DNA of 64,000 nucleotides. It comes from Effusibacillus dendaii. GTDB lineage: Bacteria > Bacillota > Bacilli > Tumebacillales > Effusibacillaceae. Shown here one piece after another: positions 47,110-56,292 of the stretch (position 1 is the stretch's first letter; every line of letters begins with the position of its first letter). The DNA lies in contig NZ_AP023366.1 in NCBI RefSeq assembly GCF_015097055.1, positions 2,312,001 through 2,376,000 on the forward strand, read 5' to 3'. The translations under genes and the position numbers were made by a program. Below the pieces are notes generated by a model, which made no database searches, was not told the origin of the DNA, and saw only the letters and a list, made by a program, of their open reading frames with translations.

Positions 47110-48420
47110 CGTAGTTGCTGGATGTAGCCCAAGCGAAGCGCGGGAGCATTTTCCTAGCGATCGCTTTAGCAATTGAATGCCAGTTAGAGATGTTTAGGAC
47201 CTTGGGCTGTCTTTGGGAAAATAGCCGCAGGTGTCTACCAAGGGAATGTTCCGTTACCTCCCGCAGAGGGAGGCATGTGCACCGATGGCCCCCGGTGTAT
47301 TCCAATAGCTCGCAAGGCTGTCGTTCATGGGTTTCCCAGGGACATCCCAAGGTCGTAGGCATCTTCATTCCAACCGAAGGAGGTGATTGCCATGCCCTCT
47401 CCCCTGTTTGTCGGAATTGATGTAGGCAGCGAAGCCATTCGGTTTGCTGTTTGACCCGGGACGATGAGAAACGAGCTGTTAGCCCTTTCACCGTCACCAA
47501 CAATCGCCCTGGAATCCTGGAGTTTCAGGATCGCATCACCAAGCTGGTGCAGAAACACCACGCGGAAGAAGTTCTCTTTGGCCTTGAGCACACGGGCTGT
47601 TATTTGACCCATGCCGCCATGTACATCCAACGTCACTTTGATTTCGGCGTCCGCCGTAAGAATGTGTACCTCTTCAATCCCAGTCTTATCGTCGACTTCC
47701 TTGTGAAGCACGGCAAGAACCGGTTCGACGATCCTGAGGCGGTCGCCCGTTCCTTCCAAAAGGCTGCCCGCTCTTCGTATCGATTGGCGCAAGTGATGGC
47801 GGACTCTGTCAATCTCGCTATGGCTTTCAGCATCCGCGTGATTCGCACAGTACAGGAGCAGCTGAAGGCGCTTCGCAAAGGGATTGAAGATTACTTGGCG
47901 ACGATTCCGCAAACGCTGGATTCCATCCCCGGCATCGGTCCCATCTTTGCTTCCGGAATAGTGGCCGAACTGGATGTACGCCAGTTCAAAAGCCATAAGG
48001 AAGCAGCGAAATACGCAGGGCTGGCTTGGACCGTTCACCAGTCCGGGAAATTTACAGCAAACCGAACCCGGCTGATTCTTTCCGGCAACCGCTATCTCAA
48101 GTACTACATGATCGAGGCGGCAAACAGCGTTCGGGTGCACGACCCTGTTTTTGCCGAGTACTACGCCAAGAAGAAAGCGGAGCCAAAAGAGTTTGCCGAG
48201 GGACGAGTCCTTGCGCTCACAGCCCGTAAACTGATGAGATTGGTCTTTTATCTGCTGAAGACCAATCGACTTTACGTGCCCGAAGGAGGGATCCGACAAC
48301 ACGCGTAGACATACCAAAGATCTGCAAGGACACCCGTTCCTTGAATAAAATGGCAATAACAGGAATTCAAGGTGGGGTGGGCTTAGTTTGGTGTTGCCTT
48401 CTTTAGCTGCACCTCCCCCA
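47110..48420 (+). mobile_element. IS110-family insertion sequence with long 5' non-coding leader
   Basis: A decayed DEDD-type transposase (47392..48308) is preceded by about 280 nt without a gene (47110..47391) that contains several hairpins, for example ACCTCCC/GGGAGG at 47257..47272. In IS110 elements this left non-coding stretch encodes the bridge RNA that pairs with target and donor DNA. Ends are not defined, because this family lacks clear inverted repeats. Confidence 0.72.
47392..48308 (+). pseudogene. IS110-family transposase with frameshift
   Basis: ATG at 47392 behind AGGAGGTGATTGCC opens MPSPLFVGIDVGSEA, with the first catalytic Asp, but the frame ends at 47454. The rest continues one frame over from TRDDEKRAVSPFTVTNNRPG. 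One lost base near 47434 (GCCATTCGG where GCCAATTCGG would restore the frame) explains this. The C-terminal half is intact, with IPGIGPIFASGIVAELD and the serine region LILSGNRYLKYYMIEAANSV. The protein is likely inactive unless frameshifting occurs. Confidence 0.85.
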
Positions 48421-48508
48421 AAAAAATGGGTACGACAAATATTAGGTTAAGTTAGGGGATTGACATCGTACCGCTGCTCTCCAGTCCGGCAATGGCAGCC
48501 GGTTGGTA

Positions 48509-49114
48509 TTAACGAAGGTAGTTTGTTTCAAATCGAACCGGCTTATACCGTGTATCTTTCCTATTGGCAGCAGGCAAGAAAACAGGCAGAGTTTCCGCCA
48601 ACGTTTGCGCAATGCATTCTGCCATTTTCATGACTAAGGAAAGCCTTGTGTTCTGTAGAACGAAGTATTCCATAAAGCCGCCGACATTGACAATACCGGT
48701 AATATGTAGATCGCCAATCTCAGGCAGATTTTTGTTGACACCGGCACCTGGGCGCAAAGGACCCGATGCGACAGAAATCATGCCAACCGAGTTAAGCTGA
48801 CCAAGGCAAGCGTCAATCGCAATGATGCAAGGGTTGTGATAAAGCTGTTGAATGGACTGGAGGGTGTCAGCGAGATTAACGGCGTGTACGGGATTCTCTA
48901 ACGTTCCGTATACGGGGCAATCACCGTCAGGTAAAAGAGTTTGCAGCCGACTCCCGGCTAATGGTCCCAAGGAATCGCCTGTAGACCGATCAGTTCCGAT
49001 ACAAACCACTAATAAAGGACGATTTGAAACGGTTTCAGAAAGTAGATTGATAATCTGGTTACGGATCTGATCTGACGCATCAGGTATTGCATGATTTATT
49101 TTAAAAGCTGGCAT
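48509..49114 (-). CDS. yyaC: Spore protein YyaC (GPR-like protease fold)
   Basis: The 201-residue protein has the core CIGTDRSTGDSLGPLAGSRL, AIDACLGQLNSVGMISV and GVNKNLPEIGDLHITGIVNV, as in YyaC, a sporulation protein with a hydrogenase-maturation/GPR-like fold. ATG at 49114 follows GGGGGAAGATTGG; an in-frame start at 49129 is less likely. In B. subtilis it follows spo0J on the other side of a short gap; here the IS cluster separates them. Confidence 0.9.
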   Translation of the reverse strand: MPAFKINHAIPDASDQIRNQIINLLSETVSNRPLLVVCIGTDRSTGDSLGPLAGSRLQTLLPDGDCPVYGTLENPVHAVNLADTLQSIQQLYHNPCIIAIDACLGQLNSVGMISVASGPLRPGAGVNKNLPEIGDLHITGIVNVGGFMEYFVLQNTRLSLVMKMAECIAQTLAETLPVFLPAANRKDTRYKPVRFETNYLR

Positions 49115-49256
49115 CCAATCTTCCCCCAATAAGATTTTCTATCAGTCAGTTTGTGGAAAAAACAAGAGTTCTATACTTGCCGGAACGAAATAACTATAAA
49201 GTGGATACAGCAATATATGATTCGGTCATACATTATATGCGGGAGAAGGAATTGAG

Positions 49257-49796
49257 ATGATGGACTTGCTGATCATCTGTTTACTGTCGTGGTCAACCGT
49301 AAACGGATGGCAAAGAGGCGCATATCGTTCCATGGTAGGCTGTATGGGTATCGGGAGTGCCATTGCAGTCGTATTGTTCACCGTCCCGTTCATCAAAGAT
49401 AGGCTGGTAGACGGTTCATGGGCATGGGATTTAAGAAAATGGATGCAGGACCACATGCAGGCGGTGCCAACAAGCATAGGTTTAAGTGCGGGGGGAGAGG
49501 GGCCGGCCGACAAACTCTATCACCTGATTGTTGTGGGTGTGGCAGCGTGCAGTGTATGGATTGGAATTCGGATGATTTTGAAGGTGTATGAGACGTTATG
49601 GGAGGAAACAAACGTAAGGGTGGGTTCCCGTATCGCAGGTTCTCTGATCGGATTCTGTATTGGGAGTGCGGGAGCCGCATATCTGGTGGATTGTTTAGGA
49701 CTTTTATCTTGGGTTAAGGGTTGGGAAGCGCTTGACCAGTTAATTGGGCAATCGGTGATAGTTACAAATGTAATACAATTTGTCATGCGTTTTTAA
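49257..49796 (+). CDS. CvpA-like membrane protein
   Basis: The 179-residue protein has four predicted membrane segments (about residues 1-20, 24-46, 87-107 and 125-150) and the pattern DLLIICLLSWSTVNGWQRGA, typical of the CvpA family start. SRIAGSLIGFCIGSAGAAYL is the later conserved part. Its role is unknown. ATG-ATG at 49257 follows AGAAGGAATTGAG. It is divergent from yyaC. Confidence 0.7.
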   Translation: MMDLLIICLLSWSTVNGWQRGAYRSMVGCMGIGSAIAVVLFTVPFIKDRLVDGSWAWDLRKWMQDHMQAVPTSIGLSAGGEGPADKLYHLIVVGVAACSVWIGIRMILKVYETLWEETNVRVGSRIAGSLIGFCIGSAGAAYLVDCLGLLSWVKGWEALDQLIGQSVIVTNVIQFVMRF

Positions 49797-49817
49797 CACA
49801 TCTTCTGTCCCTCGTCC

Positions 49818-49877
49818 GCGCCAGAGGCTTGGCGAAGCCAAGTTTTGTTTAAACACGTTTCGGTAGAAGCCCTTTTT
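49818..49877. repeat. Compact copy of the GGCTTGGC / TTCGGTAGAAGCC composite repeat
   Basis: GCGCCAGAGGCTTGGCGAA then GCCAAGTTTT forms a hairpin with T-run on the plus strand just after the CvpA-like gene. It is followed by TTTCGGTAGAAGCCCTTTTT. The two parts recur in the same order at 41021..41172, where a long palindrome lies between them. Confidence 0.7.
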
Positions 49878-49952
49878 ATAGGTGGGGAAGAATCGCTCGA
49901 ATGTGATAAGATGGGAAAAAGGTATTCTAGGGAAAGGAGAAATCAATACGGT

Positions 49953-50855
49953 ATGTGGATCAGGGACGTATACGCGAAATGGACAAGTTATCTGAATGCG
50001 CATGATAATATTTGGATTGAAGTCGGAGTTACGATCTTTAAAATCGTCTTGATCCTGATTCTGGCCCGTGTATCGGTTGCGATTTTAAAATTTGGGGTCG
50101 AGAAAATATTCCGCAAACGGGACCATCTAAAAATCTCACAAAGACGGTCGGAAACAGCCAAAAGTTTAATGAAAAACACCGCTACCTATGTCATTTATTT
50201 TGTAGCGTTACTGACGGTACTGCAACAAATCGGAGTTAATTTGGGGCCTGTTTTGGCGGGCGCGGGGGTAGTTGGATTGGCCGTCGGTTTTGGGGCCCAG
50301 TCCTTGGTGAAAGATGTAATATCCGGATTTTTTTTAGTGTTTGAAGATTGGTACAGTGTCGGAGATATGATCGAAGTGTCAGGAAAGTATATGGGAACGG
50401 TAGTGGAAATTGGACTTCGAATTACAAAAATTAAAGGCATGAACGGCGAAGTTTTTATTATTCCAAACGGCAATATTACGGAAGTTACAAATTACTCTGT
50501 AGGAAACAGCATAGCGATTGTAGATGTAGGAGTCGCTTATGAAGAAGAAATATCGGAAGTGACCGGGGCATTAACAGAAATTTTGAAAGAGGCGGAACAG
50601 GAAATCGCAGACATTGTGAAAACACCTGAGATTTTGGGCGTACAGAACCTAAGTCCAAATGAAGTGATTTTTCGCATTTCTGCAGAATGCAGACCGACAA
50701 AACATTGGTCGGTCGGCAGACAGTTACGGGCACGAATCAAAACGGGGCTTGACCGTAAAGGAATTGAAATTGCTTATCCGCGATTGGTTACCTTGCCCAG
50801 TCGTGACCGGCAGGAAAAAAAGATAAACAGGGAACAGGGACAAAGCATGCAGTAA
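49953..50855 (+). CDS. MscS-family mechanosensitive channel
   Basis: The protein of about 300 residues has membrane segments near 25-45 and 75-95 and the pore helix region GAGVVGLAVGFGAQSLVKDV, which is rich in Gly/Ala as in TM3 of MscS. The cytoplasmic beta domain follows (GDMIEVSGKYMGTVVEIGLR and IPNGNITEVTNYS). It releases solutes on hypo-osmotic shock. The start is uncertain: ATG at 49953 has AAAGGAG 13 nt away, and ATG at 49911 is also possible. The repeat at 49818..49877 lies in the leader. Confidence 0.88.
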   Translation: MWIRDVYAKWTSYLNAHDNIWIEVGVTIFKIVLILILARVSVAILKFGVEKIFRKRDHLKISQRRSETAKSLMKNTATYVIYFVALLTVLQQIGVNLGPVLAGAGVVGLAVGFGAQSLVKDVISGFFLVFEDWYSVGDMIEVSGKYMGTVVEIGLRITKIKGMNGEVFIIPNGNITEVTNYSVGNSIAIVDVGVAYEEEISEVTGALTEILKEAEQEIADIVKTPEILGVQNLSPNEVIFRISAECRPTKHWSVGRQLRARIKTGLDRKGIEIAYPRLVTLPSRDRQEKKINREQGQSMQ

Positions 50856-50887
50856 AACCAAGGATCCTCAGTTTCAGGAGGCGGCAG

Positions 50888-51103
50888 ATGGAACGGAAAC
50901 AGTTTTCATTGGGTGATGTGGTGATGATGAAAAAATCTCATCCTTGCGGAGCAAACGAATGGCAAATTATCCGCATGGGGGCAGATATCCGCATGAAATG
51001 CGTAAAATGTGACCGCAGCGTGATGATTCCGCGAAGTCAATTTGAGCGGCAGATGCGAAAGGTAATTCGGCAAGCAGATCCAGGGAAGATGGATATTTTA
51101 TAA
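50888..51103 (+). CDS. DUF951 family protein (YyzM-like)
   Basis: The 71-residue protein shows FSLGDVVMMKKSHPCGANEW, IIRMGADIRMKCVKCDRSVM and IPRSQFERQMRKV, the full DUF951 pattern with three cysteines. It is found near ychF in many Firmicutes, as here. The function is unknown. It starts behind CAGGAGG. Confidence 0.93.
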   Translation: MERKQFSLGDVVMMKKSHPCGANEWQIIRMGADIRMKCVKCDRSVMIPRSQFERQMRKVIRQADPGKMDIL

Positions 51104-51161
51104 ATACCGGTCTGGTTGTGCATGATATATAAGGCAAATCCCGGTAAATCAGGAGGATTCC

Positions 51162-51398
51162 ATGATCGGTGAAAAAATTGTTGCCATCCAAAAAGATGAT
51201 GCGGGAAACATCTCAAAAATAAAAACGCATACCGGCCGTATATTGGGAATTGAAGAAGCGAAACGGTTTGCAGCGAAAGGGGGGTTTGACTCTCTTACGA
51301 GTATTGATGAAGAAGGCAATTGGTATATTGAGCGATCTGCCGGTGACGGAAAGCCGGAAATAGGTGGCAATCTGACAATTTTACCAGAGTTTGAATAA
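51162..51398 (+). CDS. DUF3892-type protein
   Basis: The 78-residue protein shows KIVAIQKDDAGNISKIKT, SLTSIDEEGNWYIERSAGDG and a strand-rich pattern, as in DUF3892. The function is unknown. ATG at 51162 follows AGGAGG. Confidence 0.75.
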   Translation: MIGEKIVAIQKDDAGNISKIKTHTGRILGIEEAKRFAAKGGFDSLTSIDEEGNWYIERSAGDGKPEIGGNLTILPEFE

Positions 51399-51416
51399 AT
51401 CCTCTTGACAAATCAT

Positions 51417-51577
51417 TTGACAGTTACTTCAAAGTTGGTATAATGGAGTCAGTCAGTAAGACGCATTTGCATCAAATTTTTGCTTTTGAAAGGGTCAGGT
51501 TTATCTGCATCAAAATCGGGATTTGAGCAAATGAAAATTTTTAAACCCGATTGTGGTTGTGTGGGAGGATTTTTGCA
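51417..51577 (+). promoter_or_regulatory. Promoter and long 5' leader of the cold-shock gene
   Basis: TTGACA (51417..51422) and TATAAT (51439..51444) are separated by 16 bp. The predicted leader of about 127 nt contains a pairing AATCGGG / CCCGATT (51514..51553) and repeated GCATCAAA. Long leaders in cold-shock genes act as RNA thermosensors; here that is an inference. Confidence 0.7.
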
Positions 51578-51778
51578 ATGCAACAAGGAACAGTGAAATG
51601 GTTTAGTGCAGAAAAAGGGTATGGATTCATCGCTACAGAAGAAGGCAACGATGTATTTGTTCACTTTAGTGCGATTAACGAGGATGGATTCAAAAGCTTA
51701 GAAGAGGGTCAACGTGTCAGCTTTGAAATTGTGGAAGGAAATCGTGGTCCGCAAGCGGCTAACGTAACCAAACTATAA
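51578..51778 (+). CDS. Cold-shock protein (CspA family)
   Basis: The 66-residue single cold-shock domain shows RNP1-like KGYGFIA and RNP2-like VFVHFSAI, starts [14 protein letters not shown] and ends [10 protein letters not shown]. It binds single-stranded RNA or DNA as a chaperone. The start follows GGGAGGATTTTTGCA. Confidence 0.97.
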   Translation: MQQGTVKWFSAEKGYGFIATEEGNDVFVHFSAINEDGFKSLEEGQRVSFEIVEGNRGPQAANVTKL

Positions 51779-51793
51779 AACATTGGAAAACTC

Positions 51794-51831
51794 ACCCATT
51801 TGGGAGTCAACCAAATGGGTTATTTTTTTTC
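51794..51831 (+). terminator. Terminator after the cold-shock gene
   Basis: ACCCATTTGG / CCAAATGGGT with a 7-nt loop is followed by TATTTTTTTT. Confidence 0.92.
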
Positions 51832-51897
51832 TTTGTGGTCAAAGATAACCGTTGTAGATAAGGCATTCTGAAAACAAGAGAAGATGAGGTGACATAC

Positions 51898-53352
51898 TTG
51901 AGGTTTGAAGATCTACATATTAGTGAACCGGTTTTGAGAGCATTGTCGGAAGCAGGATTTGAATCTGCAACTGCAATTCAAGCAGAAGCGATTCCGATTG
52001 CATTTGCAGGCCGGGATATGATTGGTCAAGCCCAAACAGGGTCAGGAAAAACGGTCGCTTTTTCCATTCCGATGGTGGAGAAAGTAGATACCGAGCATGA
52101 TACAGTACAAGGTCTTATCATAACTCCTACTCGTGAGTTATGCATTCAAGTAGCGGAAGAAATTCGCAAAGTGGGAAGTTATAAAGGTGTTCGGACGCTC
52201 CCCGTTTACGGCGGACAAGATATTGAAAGACAAATCAAAGCTTTAAAAAATCGGCCGCATGTGATCATTGCAACCCCGGGGCGATTAATTGATCATCTAA
52301 ATCGGCGAACTGTCCGTTTGAGGGACGTTTCGATGGTCGTTTTGGATGAGGCGGATGAAATGTTGGACATGGGATTTATCGAGGATATCGAAAAGATTCT
52401 TGAGCAATGTCCCGTTGATCGACAGACGCTGCTGTTTTCCGCCACTATGAAAGGCGCGGTTAAAGAACTGGCTAAAAAATTCATGAAAGATATCAAGACG
52501 GTGTCTGTGAAAGCCCAGGAAGTGACGGTACCCAGCATTGAACAAGTTTATTATGAGGTACCGGAAAGCAAAAAATTGGATGCTTTGACACGCCTGTTGG
52601 ACATACAAAATCCGGAACTGGCCATTGTGTTTGGGCGTACCAAAAGACGAGTGGACGAACTGATGAATGCGCTGATTACGCGCGGTTATCAAGCGGACGG
52701 CCTGCACGGCGATCTCAGTCAACGCCAGCGTGATACGGTAATGAGAAAGTTCCGTGACGGAGCTGTCGAAATCTTGGTGGCGACTGACGTGGCGGCACGA
52801 GGTTTGGATGTATCAGGCGTTACACATGTTTATAATTTTGATATTCCGCAAGATGTGGACAGTTATGTGCACCGGATCGGACGAACAGGCCGGGCAGGCA
52901 AAAGCGGTATCGCAAGCACATTTGTTACGCCGCGTGAAATCGATCATCTGCATTTAATCGAAAAAGTCACCAAACGAAAAATTGAAAAGCGGCCGTTGCC
53001 TACCATTGCAGAGGCACGTATAGGAAAACAGCGGCTCGCTATGGAACAACTGCAGAATACGATCTCGTCCGAGGATCTTGGCGGATATAAAAGTTTGGCG
53101 GAAGAAATGTTGGAACAGCATGATTCTATACAAATCGTATCTGCGGCTCTGAAGATTTTAACAAAAGAAACAAACGAAGCACCTGTCAAATTGACAGCCG
53201 AAAGGCCGGTACTCAGAAAACGAGCGAAAGAAACCGGCGGGGGCAGACAGCAGCGCAGAGGAAGCGGTACTCATAAGAAGCCATATGGGGCAACAGCCCG
53301 AACAGGCAGCAAACAGAAAAGCGGCAAGAAGAACACCGTTTATGCAAGATAA
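51898..53352 (+). CDS. DEAD-box RNA helicase
   Basis: This 484-residue ATP-dependent helicase is probably involved in ribosome assembly or mRNA decay. All motifs are visible: [14 protein letters not shown] (Q motif), [32 protein letters not shown] and [11 protein letters not shown]. The C-terminal tail is basic ([19 protein letters not shown]). TTG at 51898 behind GAGGTGA is preferred over GTG at 51889. It sits next to the cold-shock gene, fitting a cold-response pair. Confidence 0.95.
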   Translation: MRFEDLHISEPVLRALSEAGFESATAIQAEAIPIAFAGRDMIGQAQTGSGKTVAFSIPMVEKVDTEHDTVQGLIITPTRELCIQVAEEIRKVGSYKGVRTLPVYGGQDIERQIKALKNRPHVIIATPGRLIDHLNRRTVRLRDVSMVVLDEADEMLDMGFIEDIEKILEQCPVDRQTLLFSATMKGAVKELAKKFMKDIKTVSVKAQEVTVPSIEQVYYEVPESKKLDALTRLLDIQNPELAIVFGRTKRRVDELMNALITRGYQADGLHGDLSQRQRDTVMRKFRDGAVEILVATDVAARGLDVSGVTHVYNFDIPQDVDSYVHRIGRTGRAGKSGIASTFVTPREIDHLHLIEKVTKRKIEKRPLPTIAEARIGKQRLAMEQLQNTISSEDLGGYKSLAEEMLEQHDSIQIVSAALKILTKETNEAPVKLTAERPVLRKRAKETGGGRQQRRGSGTHKKPYGATARTGSKQKSGKKNTVYAR

Positions 53353-53365
53353 AGAGGGAAAGGTA

Positions 53366-53391
53366 GAGGCCCGGGCGGGCCTCTTTTGCTT
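53366..53391 (+). terminator. Terminator after the helicase gene
   Basis: GAGGCCC GGGC GGGCCTC is followed by TTTTGCTT. The gene on the other strand ends at 53412, so it separates convergent genes. Confidence 0.85.
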
Positions 53392-53411
53392 CCCGTGCCA
53401 AAGGCTGCCCG

Positions 53412-53912
53412 CTATTCGATAAATGTATCGGCCAACAATTGATGTACCTGCAGGTAGGTTTCCTCGTCAGTAGGGCGATCTCTCTGGTTTTTGCCAACGT
53501 AGGCATATACAATTTTACCGTCCGCTGAGATCAAAAACATACTGGGATGGGCAATCCGAAACGCATCAATATGAATGGGGTTATACACATCAAACGATAT
53601 GATTACCGATCGGTCAGCTTCAACCAGGAACGGGAACGGCAACGGATGTTGGGATAGCCATTGGCGCGCCGATTCGATTTTTTGTCCGGCAATGACGAGA
53701 ATGGAAACACCGAGTTCTTGATACTTTGCGGCATGGTCACGCAACTGCGCGAGTTGTTTGCGGCAATTCGGTCACCAGGTCCCCCGCAGGAAATAAAGCA
53801 GAACCGGTCGACCGCGAAACCGTTCTAACCGATATGTTTCTCCGTCCACTCCGGGCAATGTGAAAAGGGGCGCTATTGAGCCGGGACGCAGCCCTTTATC
53901 TGCTTTTGGCAT
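53412..53912 (-). CDS. Candidate selenoprotein: peroxiredoxin-like (AhpC/TSA) with in-frame TGA at the catalytic site
   Basis: Reading from ATG at 53912 (ribosome site AAGAGGTGACAGA) the frame is open to TAG at 53412 apart from a single TGA at 53772..53774, codon 47. It would encode about 166 residues with a thioredoxin-fold peroxiredoxin pattern: [41 protein letters not shown], then [19 protein letters not shown]. In relatives the TGA position is the peroxidatic cysteine of WCPxC, so decoding as selenocysteine gives UxxC. A hairpin CAACT CGCGC AGTTG (53742..53756) starts 15 nt after the TGA and fits a bacterial SECIS. A simple nonsense mutation is the alternative. Confidence 0.65.
53742..53756 (-). 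promoter_or_regulatory. SECIS-like hairpin downstream of the in-frame TGA
   Basis: On the minus strand CAACT / AGTTG form a 5-bp stem with loop CGCGC. The loop begins about 20 nt after the TGA and has G at its second position, which meets the published bacterial SECIS spacing and loop rules as I recall them. No folding program was run. Confidence 0.45.
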
Positions 53913-54034
53913 TCTGTCACCTCTTTTTAAAGTTTGACATTTTGGCAATATTGAATATATTTAAACTGACAGAGGACCCTGTCTGCCCCGAACGCTCAAG
54001 TTCCACTTGGGCCATTGCGGAGGGGCAATCGGGT

Positions 54035-54642
54035 CTAATTCATTTTCTTTTTTGTGTACTCCGGTGCTATTTTATGTTGGCTTGGTACAAATAACCAATG
54101 TCTATATGGGTGTAACCAACGATCATGAATGTTCTTTGTACCTGCAGAGATTCCAATATTAAAATTTGGGTATATTTCTCGAATACGTTTATTGATATGC
54201 TTATATAACTTTTCCTTTGCAATGGTTCGTTTTCCATACGGCAAACCAAATGCGTACTTAAAAAATTGATAATACAATCGTAAAAACGTGCTATCACGCT
54301 GGTCTTTCGTTAAATTAATTACTCGTCGATAGTTGTGTGTAAACATAACGCGCATTTTTACAATATCCGACTGGATAAGATAAAGAATAGATCTATCAGC
54401 GCAATGTATTTGTCAAGATAGTTGGTTGTTACGCATTGCCACTTTACTTCGTTAAACAAATTTAACTCGTTTTTCTTTAACGTAATCTGATCAACAACAT
54501 ATTTAAAATCAGTTGAACAAACGAGTGCTCTCCCATAAAAGTTTCCGTAATAACGGCCTTCCTTAGCTGATTCATCCATGTATATAATGTATTCCAGAAC
54601 AATTACCTCTCTTAATAAAAACCCAAATTTTAGCAGTCCCAA
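54035..54642 (-). pseudogene. DUF3800-like protein with a frameshift
   Basis: Two consecutive frames together resemble a DUF3800 protein: EYIIYMDESAKEGRYYGNFY then KYIALIDLFF in the first, and KMRVMFTHNYRRVINLTKDQ with IGISAGTKNIHDRW in the second. One missing base near 54377 (TTTATCTTATC where TTTGATCTTATC would keep the frame) joins them as DLFFDLIQSD. DUF3800 proteins are often linked to mobile elements or defence. The start is unclear; a ribosome site GAGAGG lies before a CTG/ATG region near 54600. Confidence 0.75.
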
Positions 54643-54863
54643 ACATTTAACAAAGCCAATAAGTTTGTAAGAAATTAGAAAGTTGCGAATACATGGTTTT
54701 CCCTATACTATACATGATCGACAGGTTATTCCAAAAGAGTAAAGACATTTGTTTTGCCTGAGACGTAAATCCCGGGTAAGACGAAATAAGTGATTGTTCG
54801 TTGCTCCACATTTTCTTTTTGTTATAATGGAGAAAGTGTGACTAGTTACGGAGGTATGGAAAT
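54643..54863. other. Intergenic region upstream of ychF
   Basis: There is no gene here. TTGTTC..TATAAT-like sequence (TTGTTATAATGG, about 54817..54828) gives a -10 candidate for ychF. Nothing else was noted. Confidence 0.4.
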
Positions 54864-55964
54864 ATGGCTCTGACATGTGGAATCGTCGGTTTGCCGAACG
54901 TGGGCAAATCGACGTTGTTTAATGCGATTACAAAAGCGGGTGCGGAAGCGGCAAACTATCCGTTCTGTACGATCGATCCGAATGTCGGGGTCGTGGAAGT
55001 GCCGGACGAGCGTTTGCAGAAACTGGCTGACATCGTCAACCCGCAACGGATTTTGCCGACCGCGTTTGAGTTTGTCGATATTGCGGGACTTGTAAAAGGG
55101 GCCAGCCGCGGCGAGGGGCTCGGCAACAAATTTTTGTCCCACATCCGGGAAGTGAACGCCATCGCTCATGTAGTGCGCTGTTTTGAGGATTCAAACATTA
55201 CGCACGTAGCAGGGAAAGTCGACCCTTTGTCCGACATAGAGACGATCAATTTGGAACTGATTTTTGCCGATCTGGAGTCGGTGGAGCGACGGATGGAGAG
55301 AGCCCGCAAGGGGTTGAAAGGCGGCGACAAGAAGGCGCAGCAAGAAGTGGATGTGTTGGAACGGCTGAAGTCCGCTTTTGAAAACGGGAAACCGGCCCGC
55401 TCTGTCGAGATGGATGAGGAAGAACGGCTATTGATACGTGATTTGCATTTGCTGACCATTAAACCAGTATTATATGTGGCGAACGTATCGGAAGAGGAAG
55501 TGGCAAACGCCGACGACAATCCGTATGTGCAGAAAGTGCGGGACTTTGCAGCAGGTGAAAATGCGGAAGTGGTGGTGATCTCGGCGAAAGTGGAATCGGA
55601 AATTGCCGAACTGGAAGGGGAGGACCGCGACCTGTTTTTACAGGAACTGGGTCTGCAGGAATCAGGGCTTGACCGTTTGATCAAAGGGGCGTACAAACTG
55701 CTTGGGCTGATCACCTATTTTACAGCAGGTGAAAAAGAAGTGCGGGCGTGGACGATCCGAAAAGGAACCAAAGCGCCGGGGGCAGCGGGTGTCATTCATT
55801 CGGATTTTGAAAAAGGGTTTATCCGCGCCGAAGTGGTCAGATATGAAGATTTGGTGGGAGCAGGTTCAATGAACGCGGCCCGCGAAAAGGGGTTGCTGCG
55901 GCTGGAAGGCAAGGAGTATGTGGTCGCAGATGGAGACGTCATGCATTTCCGGTTTAACGTATAG
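54864..55964 (+). CDS. ychF: Redox-regulated ATPase YchF (Obg-like)
   Basis: This ribosome-associated P-loop ATPase has 366 residues. It shows [40 protein letters not shown], a helical insert (residues ~125-200), the NVSEEE segment replacing NKxD, and a C-terminal TGS domain ([20 protein letters not shown]). ATG at 54864 follows GGAGGTATGGAAAT. It is near ssb as in B. subtilis, but rpsF is missing. Confidence 0.97.
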   Translation: MALTCGIVGLPNVGKSTLFNAITKAGAEAANYPFCTIDPNVGVVEVPDERLQKLADIVNPQRILPTAFEFVDIAGLVKGASRGEGLGNKFLSHIREVNAIAHVVRCFEDSNITHVAGKVDPLSDIETINLELIFADLESVERRMERARKGLKGGDKKAQQEVDVLERLKSAFENGKPARSVEMDEEERLLIRDLHLLTIKPVLYVANVSEEEVANADDNPYVQKVRDFAAGENAEVVVISAKVESEIAELEGEDRDLFLQELGLQESGLDRLIKGAYKLLGLITYFTAGEKEVRAWTIRKGTKAPGAAGVIHSDFEKGFIRAEVVRYEDLVGAGSMNAAREKGLLRLEGKEYVVADGDVMHFRFNV

Positions 55965-56214
55965 CGAATTGCGGAACAGATCGGGGAACCAATCGGTCAG
56001 GCGAGTGCCGATTTTGTGAAAGAACATGCCGGTTTTGCAATCGGTGGAGTTCCTCCCGTGGGACATGCCAGTCCGATGCGTATGCTGATTGATAAGGACT
56101 TCTTTATAATATGAGGAGATTTGGGCAGCTGCTGGCCAGCTGAAAGCGGTGTTTAAGTTGACGCCGGAGCAGTTGGCGGCCATGACGAACGGGCAGGTAA
56201 CAGAAGTGAAATAA
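55965..56214 (+). pseudogene. YbaK/EbsC-type aminoacyl-tRNA deacylase remnant
   Basis: Straight after the ychF stop the reading EQIGEPIGQASADFVKEHAG, FAIGGVPPVGHA matches the core of YbaK-type deacylases. The frame breaks near 56108 and resumes with EEIWAAAGQLKAVFKLTPEQ, then LAAMTNGQVTEVK, to a stop at 56214. The N-terminal third is absent. The remnant is a 5'-truncated and frameshifted gene placed between ychF and ssb. Confidence 0.85.
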
Positions 56215-56292
56215 ACAAGAGAAAAGCGTTCTCTTGTGACGGAAATCGTAAAATGATAGACTGATAGAAAAGAGTTTATTGGAGGAACACTC

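Noticed and set aside
47325-48356. Long minus-strand open frame opposite the IS110 transposase
   Set aside because: The plus strand clearly encodes the IS110 DEDD transposase; the antisense frame has no ribosome site or recognisable motif.
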